Source: Citromicrobium sp.
GTDB lineage: Bacteria; Pseudomonadota; Alphaproteobacteria; Sphingomonadales; Sphingomonadaceae
NCBI GenBank assembly: GCA_002729695.1
Contig: PBYQ01000027.1
Span: 1-64,000, forward strand
Length of the DNA: 64,000 nt
Reading direction: 5' to 3'
Made by a program: the position numbers and the translations under genes. Positions 57,425-64,000 of this stretch are shown piece after piece. The notes beneath the pieces were generated by a model. It did no database searches and was not told the DNA's origin. It worked only from the letters and a program-made list of their open reading frames with translations. Within the stretch, counting starts at the first letter, position 1, and every line of letters begins with the position of its first letter.

Positions 57425-58951
57425 TCAGTATTCCTCGGGCTCTTCCGGGGTTTCGGCATGGAAATCCTTGCCCGCGGTCTTGTCGCCGCGAGACAGCGCG
57501 AAGACCACGCCCGACAGCAGCAGCAGCGCCAGCAGGTTGGGCAGCACCATCACCGCGTTGGCGATGTCGCCCATCCGCCAGATCAGGTCGCTCTCGCGGC
57601 TCGCCCCGATGAAGATGCCGACGCACCACAGCACGCGCCAGATCATGTGCAGGATCTTTTCCCCGCCCAGCGACGATCCGGGGATGCGATCGTAAAGGAA
57701 GGTGATCGCCCGTTCGCCGTAATAGCTCCAGGTGAGCAGGGTGGTGAACACGAACAGCAGCAGCGCAAGGCTGGCCACCAGAGTGCCCAGCGGAATGCTG
57801 CCGATGGCGAAGGGGAAGGCGGCGGCAAACGCGCCGCTGGTCACGGCGAAACCATCGAGGTCGGCCTGCCATGCGTGCAGCACCGGCTGGCCCGCGTGGG
57901 TGAAGTTGCCTTCCACGGTCAGGATCACCAGCGCGGTCATGGTGCAGATCACGATCGTGTCGATGAAGGTGCCCAGCATCGCCATGCGGCCCTGGAATTC
58001 CGGATCGTCGGTCTGCGCCACCGCGTGCGCGATCGGGGTCGAACCCTGGCCCGCCTCGTTCGAGAACAGGCCGCGTGCCACGCCCGCGCGGATCGCGAGG
58101 ATCACCGCCGCGCCGACGAAGCCGCCGCTGGCCGACTGCACGTTGAACGCGCCGCCGAAGATTCGGCCGAAGGTTTCGGGGATGTCCTGGATGTTCAGGA
58201 TGATCGCGATGATCGCCATGACGATGTAGGCCAGCGCCATGATCGGCACGACGCTTTCGGCGACGCGCCCGATCGACTTGATCCCGCCGATGATGACGAT
58301 GAACACGAGGATCGCGACGATCAGGCCGCCAAGCCATTCCTGGATGCCGAACAGCTCGTTGAGGCCGTCGGCCACCGCGTTCGCCTGGATCGCGTTGCCG
58401 GTGACCAGCCCGCTGATCAGCGTGCCGATGCAAAAGAAGATCGCCAGCCACGTCCATTTGGGCCCCAGGCCCATCATGATGTAGCTCATCGGGCCGCCGC
58501 GATAGGTGCCCTCACTGGTGGTTTCGCGATAGCGGATCGCGAGCGCGCCTTCGGCAAAGGCCAGCGCCATGCCGAAGAGAGCGGTGACCCACATCCAGAA
58601 GATCGCCCCCGGCCCGCCCAGCGCGATCGCGGTGGCGACGCCGGCAAGGTTGCCCGTGCCGACCTGGCCGGACAGCGCGGTGGAGAGCGCGGCGAACGGC
58701 GAAATCTCGCCCGCGCCGCCCTTCTTGCGTCCGGCAAACAGGTTCTTCACCGCCGAACCCAGATTGGTGATCGGATAGAACCTGAGGCCGATCATGAACC
58801 ACAGGCCAGCGCCCAGCAGTACGATGGCGAGCGGCGGGAAGGGCAGGACTTCCACCCCGTCCCACGTGCCGCCCCAGATAAAGTCCGCGACATTCGTGAC
58901 CGGCCCCAGCAATTGCTGGTCCAGACTCTGCGTCGGCGCTGCGCTGCTCAT
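57425..58951 (-). CDS. Sodium:alanine/glycine symporter, AGCS family
   Basis: The 508-residue protein has about eleven hydrophobic segments. LSTALSGQVGTGNLAGVATAIALGGPGAIFWMWVTALFGMA is the AGCS signature. FSNEAGQGSTPIAHA is a second conserved part. It imports alanine or glycine with sodium. I took the ATG at 58949-58951 (MSSAAPT) since the longer upstream frame lies in leader sequence. It is transcribed alone against the neighbouring genes. Confidence 0.92.
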   Translation of the reverse strand: MSSAAPTQSLDQQLLGPVTNVADFIWGGTWDGVEVLPFPPLAIVLLGAGLWFMIGLRFYPITNLGSAVKNLFAGRKKGGAGEISPFAALSTALSGQVGTGNLAGVATAIALGGPGAIFWMWVTALFGMALAFAEGALAIRYRETTSEGTYRGGPMSYIMMGLGPKWTWLAIFFCIGTLISGLVTGNAIQANAVADGLNELFGIQEWLGGLIVAILVFIVIIGGIKSIGRVAESVVPIMALAYIVMAIIAIILNIQDIPETFGRIFGGAFNVQSASGGFVGAAVILAIRAGVARGLFSNEAGQGSTPIAHAVAQTDDPEFQGRMAMLGTFIDTIVICTMTALVILTVEGNFTHAGQPVLHAWQADLDGFAVTSGAFAAAFPFAIGSIPLGTLVASLALLLFVFTTLLTWSYYGERAITFLYDRIPGSSLGGEKILHMIWRVLWCVGIFIGASRESDLIWRMGDIANAVMVLPNLLALLLLSGVVFALSRGDKTAGKDFHAETPEEPEEY

Positions 58952-59091
58952 GTGGTGTCCCACCCCTTTTGAAATTCGTCCCTTGGGGGGTGCTAGGGGA
59001 GTGAAGGACACATTTCCAGCCCTCTCGGACCCGCTTGTGAGCCGCAACACCTTGTAATAAGCAAGCCCTTCCGATCTGGGAGGAATTCGGG

Positions 59092-59583
59092 ATGGCACGT
59101 GGGGGTTTCGGACGCATAGGCACCGCATTGGCAGCTGCGGGACTGGTTGCGGCGGCGGCATCGCCGCTCGCGGCGCAGCAGCTCGATAAGTGGTGGAAGA
59201 TAAAGTATTACGAAGGCTCGACCACCTTCGACTACTACCCCATCACGCTCCGGATCGATTCCGGCCGTGCCAAGCACAAGGCGGGCAATACGCTGCACCC
59301 CGCCTACGTCGTCCAGCTCGAGAATGCTTCGAAGGAGGCGCAGTGCGCGGCCTTCTATTTCAAGGCTCTGCGCCAAAGCTACAGCAACGACATGTTCGAG
59401 AGCGGCAACGGCGCAGTCTATTACATCAAGGGCGGCAAGACGCAGAAGGTCGCCGCGTGGCTCTACACGCGCAGCCCCAAGACGCAGGATTTCGGATTCG
59501 AGAAGATGACGGTCCACAGCTGGGATCCGCTGGGCAAGAACCGGTGCGGCCCCGACCCGAGCGGTCGGCCCGATATGTCCTGA
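59092..59583 (+). CDS. Secreted hypothetical protein
   Basis: The 163-residue protein has a signal peptide with a likely cut after about residue 28 (PLAAQ). The mature part is basic, with YYEGSTTFDYYP and KKTQKVAAWLYTRSPKTQD-like aromatic and Lys-rich stretches. Two cysteines could pair in the periplasm. I do not recognise the family. A GGGAGG site precedes the ATG. It lies between agcS and secE. Confidence 0.7.
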   Translation: MARGGFGRIGTALAAAGLVAAAASPLAAQQLDKWWKIKYYEGSTTFDYYPITLRIDSGRAKHKAGNTLHPAYVVQLENASKEAQCAAFYFKALRQSYSNDMFESGNGAVYYIKGGKTQKVAAWLYTRSPKTQDFGFEKMTVHSWDPLGKNRCGPDPSGRPDMS

Positions 59584-59754
59584 CCGGGCTCCGCCACGCT
59601 TGCTTTTGCTTTCGCTCCGCCCTAGATGCGGTCGGGTCTCAAGACATCGAAGCTAAAGACCCGCCCTCCCGATCATCCGATTGTGAGGGCGATCCCGGCT
59701 TCCCGAAAGAGACGCGAAACTTGGTCCAACAGTTATCAGATGGAAGCGGCAGCG

Positions 59755-59976
59755 ATGGCCGAAGGCAAAGTCGAGACGAAGAAGCGCAAGACATCGCCGG
59801 GTGAATTTGCCCGGCAGGTGCGCGCCGAAGCGAGCAAGGTCGTGTGGCCGACGCGCCAGGAAACGACCCAGACCGCGATCTTCGTCAGCATCCTGGTGCT
59901 GATCCTGTCGATCTTCTTCCTCGGCATCGATACCCTGTTCGGTGCCGTCGTCCGTTTCCTCCTCACGCTCGCCTGA
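59755..59976 (+). CDS. secE: Preprotein translocase subunit SecE
   Basis: The 73-residue protein has the SecE segment GEFARQVRAEASKVVWPTRQETTQTAIFVSILVLILSIFFLGID followed by one membrane helix (about 40-65). SecE stabilises the SecY channel. I selected the ATG at 59755 with GGAAG nearby; an earlier in-frame ATG at 59740 would add five residues. NusG follows after 32 bases. Confidence 0.93.
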   Translation: MAEGKVETKKRKTSPGEFARQVRAEASKVVWPTRQETTQTAIFVSILVLILSIFFLGIDTLFGAVVRFLLTLA

Positions 59977-60008
59977 GCTGACCCCACTTCCCGACCGCAG
60001 GATATTTC

Positions 60009-60545
60009 ATGGCACGCTGGTACATTATTCACGCCTATTCCGGTTTCGAGAACAAGGTTCGCGATGCGATCATCTCCGAAGCCGAGCGGCTTGGCCTGTC
60101 CGAAGGCGTCGAGGAAGTGCAGGTCCCGACCGAGACCGTGACCGAGGTGAAGCGCGGCAAGAAGGTGCAGGTCGAACGCAAGTTCATGCCCGGCTACGTG
60201 CTCGCCAAGCTGAACATGACGGACGATATCTATCACCTCGTCAAGAACACGCCGAAGGTCACCGGCTTCCTGGGCGCCGGCGCGAAGCCGCAGGCGATCA
60301 GCGAGAAAGAGGCCGCGCGCTATTTCGGCGGCGTCGAAGAAGCCAAGGCCGCCCCCAAGCGCGACATCAGCGTCGATTACGAGATCGGCGATTCGGTCAA
60401 GGTGCTCGATGGCCCGTTCGCCAGCTTCAACGGCGTGGTGGAAGAACTCGATTTCGACAAGGCGAAGGTCAAGGTTTCGGTCTCGATCTTCGGCCGCGCG
60501 ACGCCGGTCGAACTGGATTTCGAACAGGTCGAACTCTCGAAGTAA
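60009..60545 (+). CDS. nusG: Transcription termination/antitermination protein NusG
   Basis: The 178-residue protein has the NGN domain (WYIIHAYSGFENKVRDAI, then RKFMPGYVLAKL) and the C-terminal KOW domain (GDSVKVLDGPFASFNGVVEELD). NusG binds RNA polymerase and links it to Rho or ribosomes. It follows secE in the usual order. rplK, normally next, is 3.3 kb away. A GC-rich convergent gap of 27 bases separates it from the GH35-like gene. Confidence 0.97.
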   Translation: MARWYIIHAYSGFENKVRDAIISEAERLGLSEGVEEVQVPTETVTEVKRGKKVQVERKFMPGYVLAKLNMTDDIYHLVKNTPKVTGFLGAGAKPQAISEKEAARYFGGVEEAKAAPKRDISVDYEIGDSVKVLDGPFASFNGVVEELDFDKAKVKVSVSIFGRATPVELDFEQVELSK

Positions 60546-60572
60546 GGGGCAGGGCCCCCGCGGCCCCTCCCG

Positions 60573-62192
60573 CTATTCGAGCACGCCCATCTCGATCCGC
60601 AGCCACACAGGCTCGGGGCCGAAATTGAACCCGTAGTCGATCTGGTCGCCGTTCCAGCGGCGGCGCATCTGCCATTCTCCATCGACGAAGCGACCTTCCT
60701 GCGCCTCGATGATCTCGCCCTGCTGCCCGTCACCCGGCTGGGCGAGGGAGATCCGCAGCTTGGCATTCTGCCCGCCCACCAGGAACACGTTGTCGGCCAT
60801 TTGCGCCACGATGAGCCCGCCGGTCGGCGCATCGGCCAACGGATGCGGATCGCGCGCGATCCAGGTCCAGTCGTCCTCTCCGAACGCCCAGCGACCATAC
60901 TGCGCGGTCAGCTGCCACCGGCCCATCGTGCGCGTCTGGTCGGCCCCGTCGTCCCCTTTCGCGGTGCCCCATAACGGCTTGTCGCGTGCGATCCGCGCCC
61001 ACTCGCGCGGCATCTGCGCAAACAACCGGTAAGGCGCGGCAAAGGCGTCGAGCGTGTTCTCATCCAGCTCCTTCGCGCCGAGCGGATAGTTCGAATAGCC
61101 GGTACCATCGATCCCGAAGGGCGAGAACATCACCGCCCCGCGCCCCATCGCGGGCCAGATGAACCGCGCGTATTCGGCGGCGTTGCCGATCTCGGGCACC
61201 ATCAGCGGGCCCGACGCGGCGTAGCGATCGAGATAGGTCTCCACCGCCTTCGGATCGCGCGCATAGATATCGGGCGCAAAGGCCGAGATATACGGTGCGG
61301 CGATGCGCCAGATCGGCAGCGCGTTCCAGTTCGGCCCGCCCGACGGCCCGACCTCGCCGCCTTCGTCGGTAAACGCATTGCCCAGCGCGGCATTGACGTA
61401 CATTGGCAGGTTCATCTCGGCCTGCCCCGCCGCCGCGACGCTGTCGATATAGCGCGCGACGTACCAGCTGTTGAAGAACTGCTCGGCGCGCGGGCCGAAG
61501 GCCTCGCTCCAGCTCTGTCGCGCAATGCCCAGCCCGTCGGCCAGCTCCTGCGGGATCGGCCCCGCGAACAGCGCTTCGGCTTCGGGCGCGTGGTCACGAT
61601 CGAGCCCCCAGCTACCGCTCTCGTTCTCGACCTGCATCATCACCACCGTGTGCTGGCGATCGACCTGCGCGAGATGGCGCATCAGCGCCGCAAAGGCGCG
61701 CGCATCGGCCTGCATCGTCGCCTCGCCATGCGGACTGAAAACTGCATGCGCCGACCCGTCCACCCTGCGCATCCGCGCAAAGCGCTGCGTGTCGCGCTTG
61801 ACCCAGCCGGGCACGTAGGAAGGGCCGGTGTTCTTCCACGTCCCGTACCACAGCAGCACCAGCCGCATGTCGCGTGCCCGCGCCTGATCGAGCAGCGTGT
61901 CGACGAAAGAGAAATCGAAACGCCCCTCGCTGGGCTCGACCTGTTCCCACGCGACCGGCATCAGCAGCGTGTTGGCGCCGAGCCGCTCGACCGTGGGCCA
62001 GACCTCTTCGAGCATCGCGGGATAGTTCGACGAATTGTTGGGCTGCGCGCCGAGTATCACGAAGGGCTCGCCATCGACCAGCAGAGCCGGGCGCGCCGTC
62101 CCTTCCTCGAAGCGTGGCAATGGCTGGGCGTTCGCGACGCACGCAGTGGCCACTACGGCGAGCGCAAACGTAATCAGATGCCAGATTTTCAT
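60573..62192 (-). CDS. GH35-like beta-galactosidase family protein (DUF5597 type)
   Basis: The 539-residue protein has a signal peptide (1-22). Its barrel domain carries the sequence QVENESGSWG with candidate acid/base E189, and VPEIGN with candidate nucleophile E334. A C-terminal beta domain (about 420-539) fits DUF5597. It is probably an exported glycosidase acting on galactosides or arabinosides; the substrate is not clear. I chose the ATG at 62190-62192 because it gives the signal sequence. It interrupts the nusG-rplK order. Confidence 0.85.
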   Translation of the reverse strand: MKIWHLITFALAVVATACVANAQPLPRFEEGTARPALLVDGEPFVILGAQPNNSSNYPAMLEEVWPTVERLGANTLLMPVAWEQVEPSEGRFDFSFVDTLLDQARARDMRLVLLWYGTWKNTGPSYVPGWVKRDTQRFARMRRVDGSAHAVFSPHGEATMQADARAFAALMRHLAQVDRQHTVVMMQVENESGSWGLDRDHAPEAEALFAGPIPQELADGLGIARQSWSEAFGPRAEQFFNSWYVARYIDSVAAAGQAEMNLPMYVNAALGNAFTDEGGEVGPSGGPNWNALPIWRIAAPYISAFAPDIYARDPKAVETYLDRYAASGPLMVPEIGNAAEYARFIWPAMGRGAVMFSPFGIDGTGYSNYPLGAKELDENTLDAFAAPYRLFAQMPREWARIARDKPLWGTAKGDDGADQTRTMGRWQLTAQYGRWAFGEDDWTWIARDPHPLADAPTGGLIVAQMADNVFLVGGQNAKLRISLAQPGDGQQGEIIEAQEGRFVDGEWQMRRRWNGDQIDYGFNFGPEPVWLRIEMGVLE

Positions 62193-62336
62193 CGTTTCCC
62201 GCTCTCCCCTGCAGCAACATGGTTGCGCTACCATGCGGGCCATCTGGGGGAAAGGCACGCAGCGCGTCAGCGAAGGCCCCAACCTCTACAATCAGGGTGG
62301 GGCGATCGATCGAATGGCACTATAGGCACCGCCGAC

Positions 62337-62543
62337 GTGCGAACACGACCCGGCATCTGCAACCGCAAGAAGCGATACGCGAGTCGCGAGGCAGCCGAAC
62401 TGGCCGCTCGCGATGCACCTTTCAGGCTACGCGCCTACAGGTGCGAATTGTGCCGCCAGTTCCATCTGACGAGCCGCACCAAGGGCATGAAGCTGCCGCC
62501 CCATGAGATCGAGCGGGCGCGATCGGGTCGGCCGCCCGTCTAG
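62337..62543 (+). CDS. Small zinc-ribbon-like protein
   Basis: The frame starts at a GTG at 62337 and encodes 68 residues. Cys8, Cys36-x-x-Cys39 and His43 form a possible zinc site. The order CNRKKRYASREAAELAARDA...YRCELCRQFHLTS resembles small zinc-ribbon proteins found in phages and bacteria (Y-[KR]-C-x-x-C...W/F-H-L-T). Function is unknown. It ends within the last four bases of the convergent CPBP gene. The start is uncertain because no ATG is in frame. Confidence 0.55.
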   Translation: MRTRPGICNRKKRYASREAAELAARDAPFRLRAYRCELCRQFHLTSRTKGMKLPPHEIERARSGRPPV

Positions 62544-63271
62544 GTGAGCCAGCCGAGGCTCTCACTGTAGGCGAGCGTCAGCATGATCGTATCGACCGCC
62601 GCGTGGGCCAGGATGCACGCCCATAGGTTGCCCCGGTTGGCGAAGCGCAGCCATGCGAGGAACAGCCCGACGCTGGCGGTTACCAGCACGCCGCCCCAGC
62701 CTTGATACAAATGCGGCAGGCCGAAAATCGCCGCCTGGATGATTGCGGCAGGCCATTTGCGCCCGCGCATTCCGCGCAGCCGCATCAACCGGTCAAGCAG
62801 GAAGCCGCGAAACAGCAGCTCTTCGCCCAGGCCCGCGGTGAGCCATGCGATGAGCACGATCCAGAGTGCGAAGGAGACAGGGCTCGCGGTCGCCAGATCG
62901 GTGACCAGCGTGACGTCGACCTTGGGCAGGCCTAGCGCCTCGACCACGATATGCCCGATCGCGAACAATGCGATCACGCCCCCGGTGCCGAGCGCGGCGA
63001 GCGCCAGCGTGCGTGGCAGGTTGACCGGCGGGCGGATATTCCATGCGGAGTGGAGCGCATGGTCCGACGCCAGCCAGAGCCGCGCAACGACCAGCGCGGC
63101 AAGCATCCCGGCGACGGCGGAGGTGAGCATGCCGGTGTTCGTCGGACCGAACAGCAAGACCGGCGGTACGCCTGCAAGCGAATAGACGAGGGCAACGCTG
63201 CCCAGTTGCAGCAGGAATCGCAGCCAGCCCAAACGGCGCCAGCGGTTTCGTGCAAGGGAGCGCTGCTTCAT
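62540..63271 (-). CDS. CPBP-family intramembrane metalloprotease
   Basis: The 243-residue protein has about six to seven hydrophobic segments. The CPBP motifs are E150-E151-x-x-x-R155, H187 in FGLPHLYQG, and H223 in LAHAAVDT. These form the catalytic metal site of the Abi/CAAX family. Possible roles include bacteriocin self-immunity or processing of prenylated-like peptides; nothing nearby indicates a substrate. Confidence 0.9.
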   Translation of the reverse strand: MKQRSLARNRWRRLGWLRFLLQLGSVALVYSLAGVPPVLLFGPTNTGMLTSAVAGMLAALVVARLWLASDHALHSAWNIRPPVNLPRTLALAALGTGGVIALFAIGHIVVEALGLPKVDVTLVTDLATASPVSFALWIVLIAWLTAGLGEELLFRGFLLDRLMRLRGMRGRKWPAAIIQAAIFGLPHLYQGWGGVLVTASVGLFLAWLRFANRGNLWACILAHAAVDTIMLTLAYSESLGWLT

Positions 63272-63519
63272 CTAACGCGACAAGTGCCTGATGCTGCGGG
63301 CTTTCGCAACCGGCTGTCGGGCGCAGCGATCCGTAACGGGACGGGTCGGGGCAAATTGCGTGCAAGCCGTTTTGCGCGCGGCCCCGCAGGCGTCGATTGA
63401 AGCATGGCCATGGTTCCTTTGGATGGCGACGGTTTTCCTACGTCGGTCCGATCTGCGATACATGGCACGCGCTTCTCCGGATCGCATGGGAAGCAGAAAA
63501 ACGGGCCGAAAAGCGCAAT

Positions 63520-63617
63520 GTGTCACCCTGGGCCCTGCCGATGGAGGAAAACTGGCGAATTTTCAATGCGTTGGGCGCGGCGCTCCCCGGGTGACACATG
63601 GGTGACACGTGTCACCC
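63520..63617. repeat. Cluster of GTGACAC/GTGTCAC repeats with an 18-base palindrome
   Basis: GTGTCACCC at 63520-63528, GTGACAC at 63591-63597, and GGGTGACACGTGTCACCC (63600-63617), a perfect palindrome containing two more copies. Four copies within 100 bases is unusual and suggests protein-binding sites for CPBP or rplK control. Confidence 0.5.
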
Positions 63618-63669
63618 TGTCGCCGTGACCGTGCCCCGCATGACCACCGCCCCCCGGGCCGGGAATCGC

Positions 63670-63697
63670 TTGCAAATAGCGGAAAAATCGCTATCTG
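63670..63697 (+). promoter_or_regulatory. Possible rplK promoter
   Basis: TTGCAA, 16 bases, TATCTG resembles a vegetative promoter. The inverted repeat TAGCG...CGCTA lies in the spacer. It is about 125 bases before the rplK start. Confidence 0.35.
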
Positions 63698-63821
63698 CGC
63701 GCCTTCCCATACGACAGTTCGGGAAATCCACGCGGAAGGGGTGCTTCGGTTCCCCGCCAAACCGCTTACCATGAGCGTGACGCGAAAGCGCCCACGCGAC
63801 AGTGAGAAAAGGAGGCCTCCC

Positions 63822-64000
63822 ATGGCCAAGAAGATCGAAGGTTACATCAACCTTCAGGTGCCCGCCGGCACCGCCAACCCCTCGCCGCCGATCGGCCCTG
63901 CGCTGGGTCAGCGCGGCGTGAACATCATGGAATTCTGCAAGGCGTTCAACGCCGCGACGCAGGACCTTGAAAAGGGCGCTCCGATCCCGACCAAGATCAC
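63822..64000 (+). CDS. rplK: 50S ribosomal protein L11 (partial)
   Basis: The first 59 residues fit L11: [45 protein letters not shown], with the PPIGPALG(Q/A)(R/H)GVNIMEF motif typical of the family. The window ends before the 23S rRNA-binding C-terminal domain. A strong AAAGGAGG site precedes the ATG. It presumably begins the rplKA-rplJL ribosomal cluster. Confidence 0.97.
   Translation, partial: MAKKIEGYINLQVPAGTANPSPPIGPALGQRGVNIMEFCKAFNAATQDLEKGAPIPTKI

Larger units (their letters stand above)
63272..63821. other. Repeat-bearing 550-base leader region before rplK
   Basis: No convincing gene is present. It carries several GTGACAC/GTGTCAC copies (see the repeat entry), a possible rplK promoter and the rplK ribosome-binding site AAAGGAGG. 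The CPBP gene diverges on the left, so its promoter must be here too. Confidence 0.55.

Noticed and set aside
63397..63594. A 65-residue frame in the gap before rplK
   Set aside because: It begins at TTG without a ribosome-binding site, runs through the GTGTCACCC repeat, and has no recognisable motif. It looks somewhat protein-like, so it may merit a homology check, but I do not call it.
1..64000. CRISPR array, insertion sequence, prophage or attachment site
   Set aside because: No regularly spaced repeats, transposase, integrase or flanking direct repeats were seen. The only tRNA gene (56428-56503) has no adjacent integrase or duplicated 3' end that I could find.

Overview
The window is about 64 kb of high-GC chromosome from an alphaproteobacterium. 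It most likely belongs to the Sphingomonadales (Erythrobacteraceae / Sphingomonadaceae type). The grounds are the flagellar gene order, short flagellin, TonB receptor plus TonB, bacteriophytochrome with an HWE kinase, the recX-DUF192-NDUFA12-DUF2155-aat run, and the otsB-GH15-otsA trehalose cluster. This is inferred from gene content; no 16S rRNA is present. No insertion sequence, prophage or CRISPR array was seen.

Region 1 (1-33.8 kb) is a nearly complete single-flagellum gene set. A minus-strand block (15.9 to 0 kb) carries a sigma-54 activator, fliE-F-G-H-I-J-K-L-M-N-O-P-Q-R, flhB, fliD, fliS and the start of a second regulator. The flagellin gene fliC diverges from it. After an 0.9 kb gap, a second minus-strand block (27.4 to 17.9 kb) runs flgB-C-D-E-F-G-H-I-J-K-L-motA-motB. 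On the plus strand, diverging from flgB, lie a reduced stator-like pair, flgA, flgM, flgN, a lytic transglycosylase, flhA and fliA. Many neighbours overlap by ATGA or GTGA. Sigma-54 consensus sites sit before flgB and before the transglycosylase-flhA-fliA operon, and a weaker one before fliK. A shared sigma-28-like motif (TTAA-N15-GMCGKTCT) sits before fliC, fliD and flgM. Together these outline a hierarchy: activator plus sigma-54, then the hook/basal body and fliA, then FliA-dependent late genes with FlgM as anti-sigma factor.

Region 2 (33.9-44.6 kb) holds otsB-GH15-otsA, divergent queuosine-precursor (VUT) and nucleoside (CNT) transporter genes, a 2-oxoglutarate/Fe(II) oxygenase, a large TonB-dependent receptor with a strong terminator, and a TonB-like energy transducer.

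Region 3 (44.6-56.3 kb) holds the red-light sensor operon bphO-bphP, a telA-xpaC-PHA_gran_rgn operon, a DUF389 membrane protein, a fatty acyl-AMP ligase, and the run recX, DUF192, NDUFA12, DUF2155 with a convergent aat.

Region 4 (56.4-64 kb) is a spread-out version of the common bacterial order tRNA-Trp, secE, nusG, rplK. It is interrupted by gloA, a 49-residue protein, an AGCS symporter, a secreted unknown, a GH35-like hydrolase, a small zinc-ribbon protein and a CPBP protease. rplK is cut by the window edge.

The least ordinary items are the reduced PomA/MotB-like pair beside flgA, the shared late-promoter motif with an apparently leaderless fliD, the very short FlgE and FlgD, and the repeat-rich gap before rplK.
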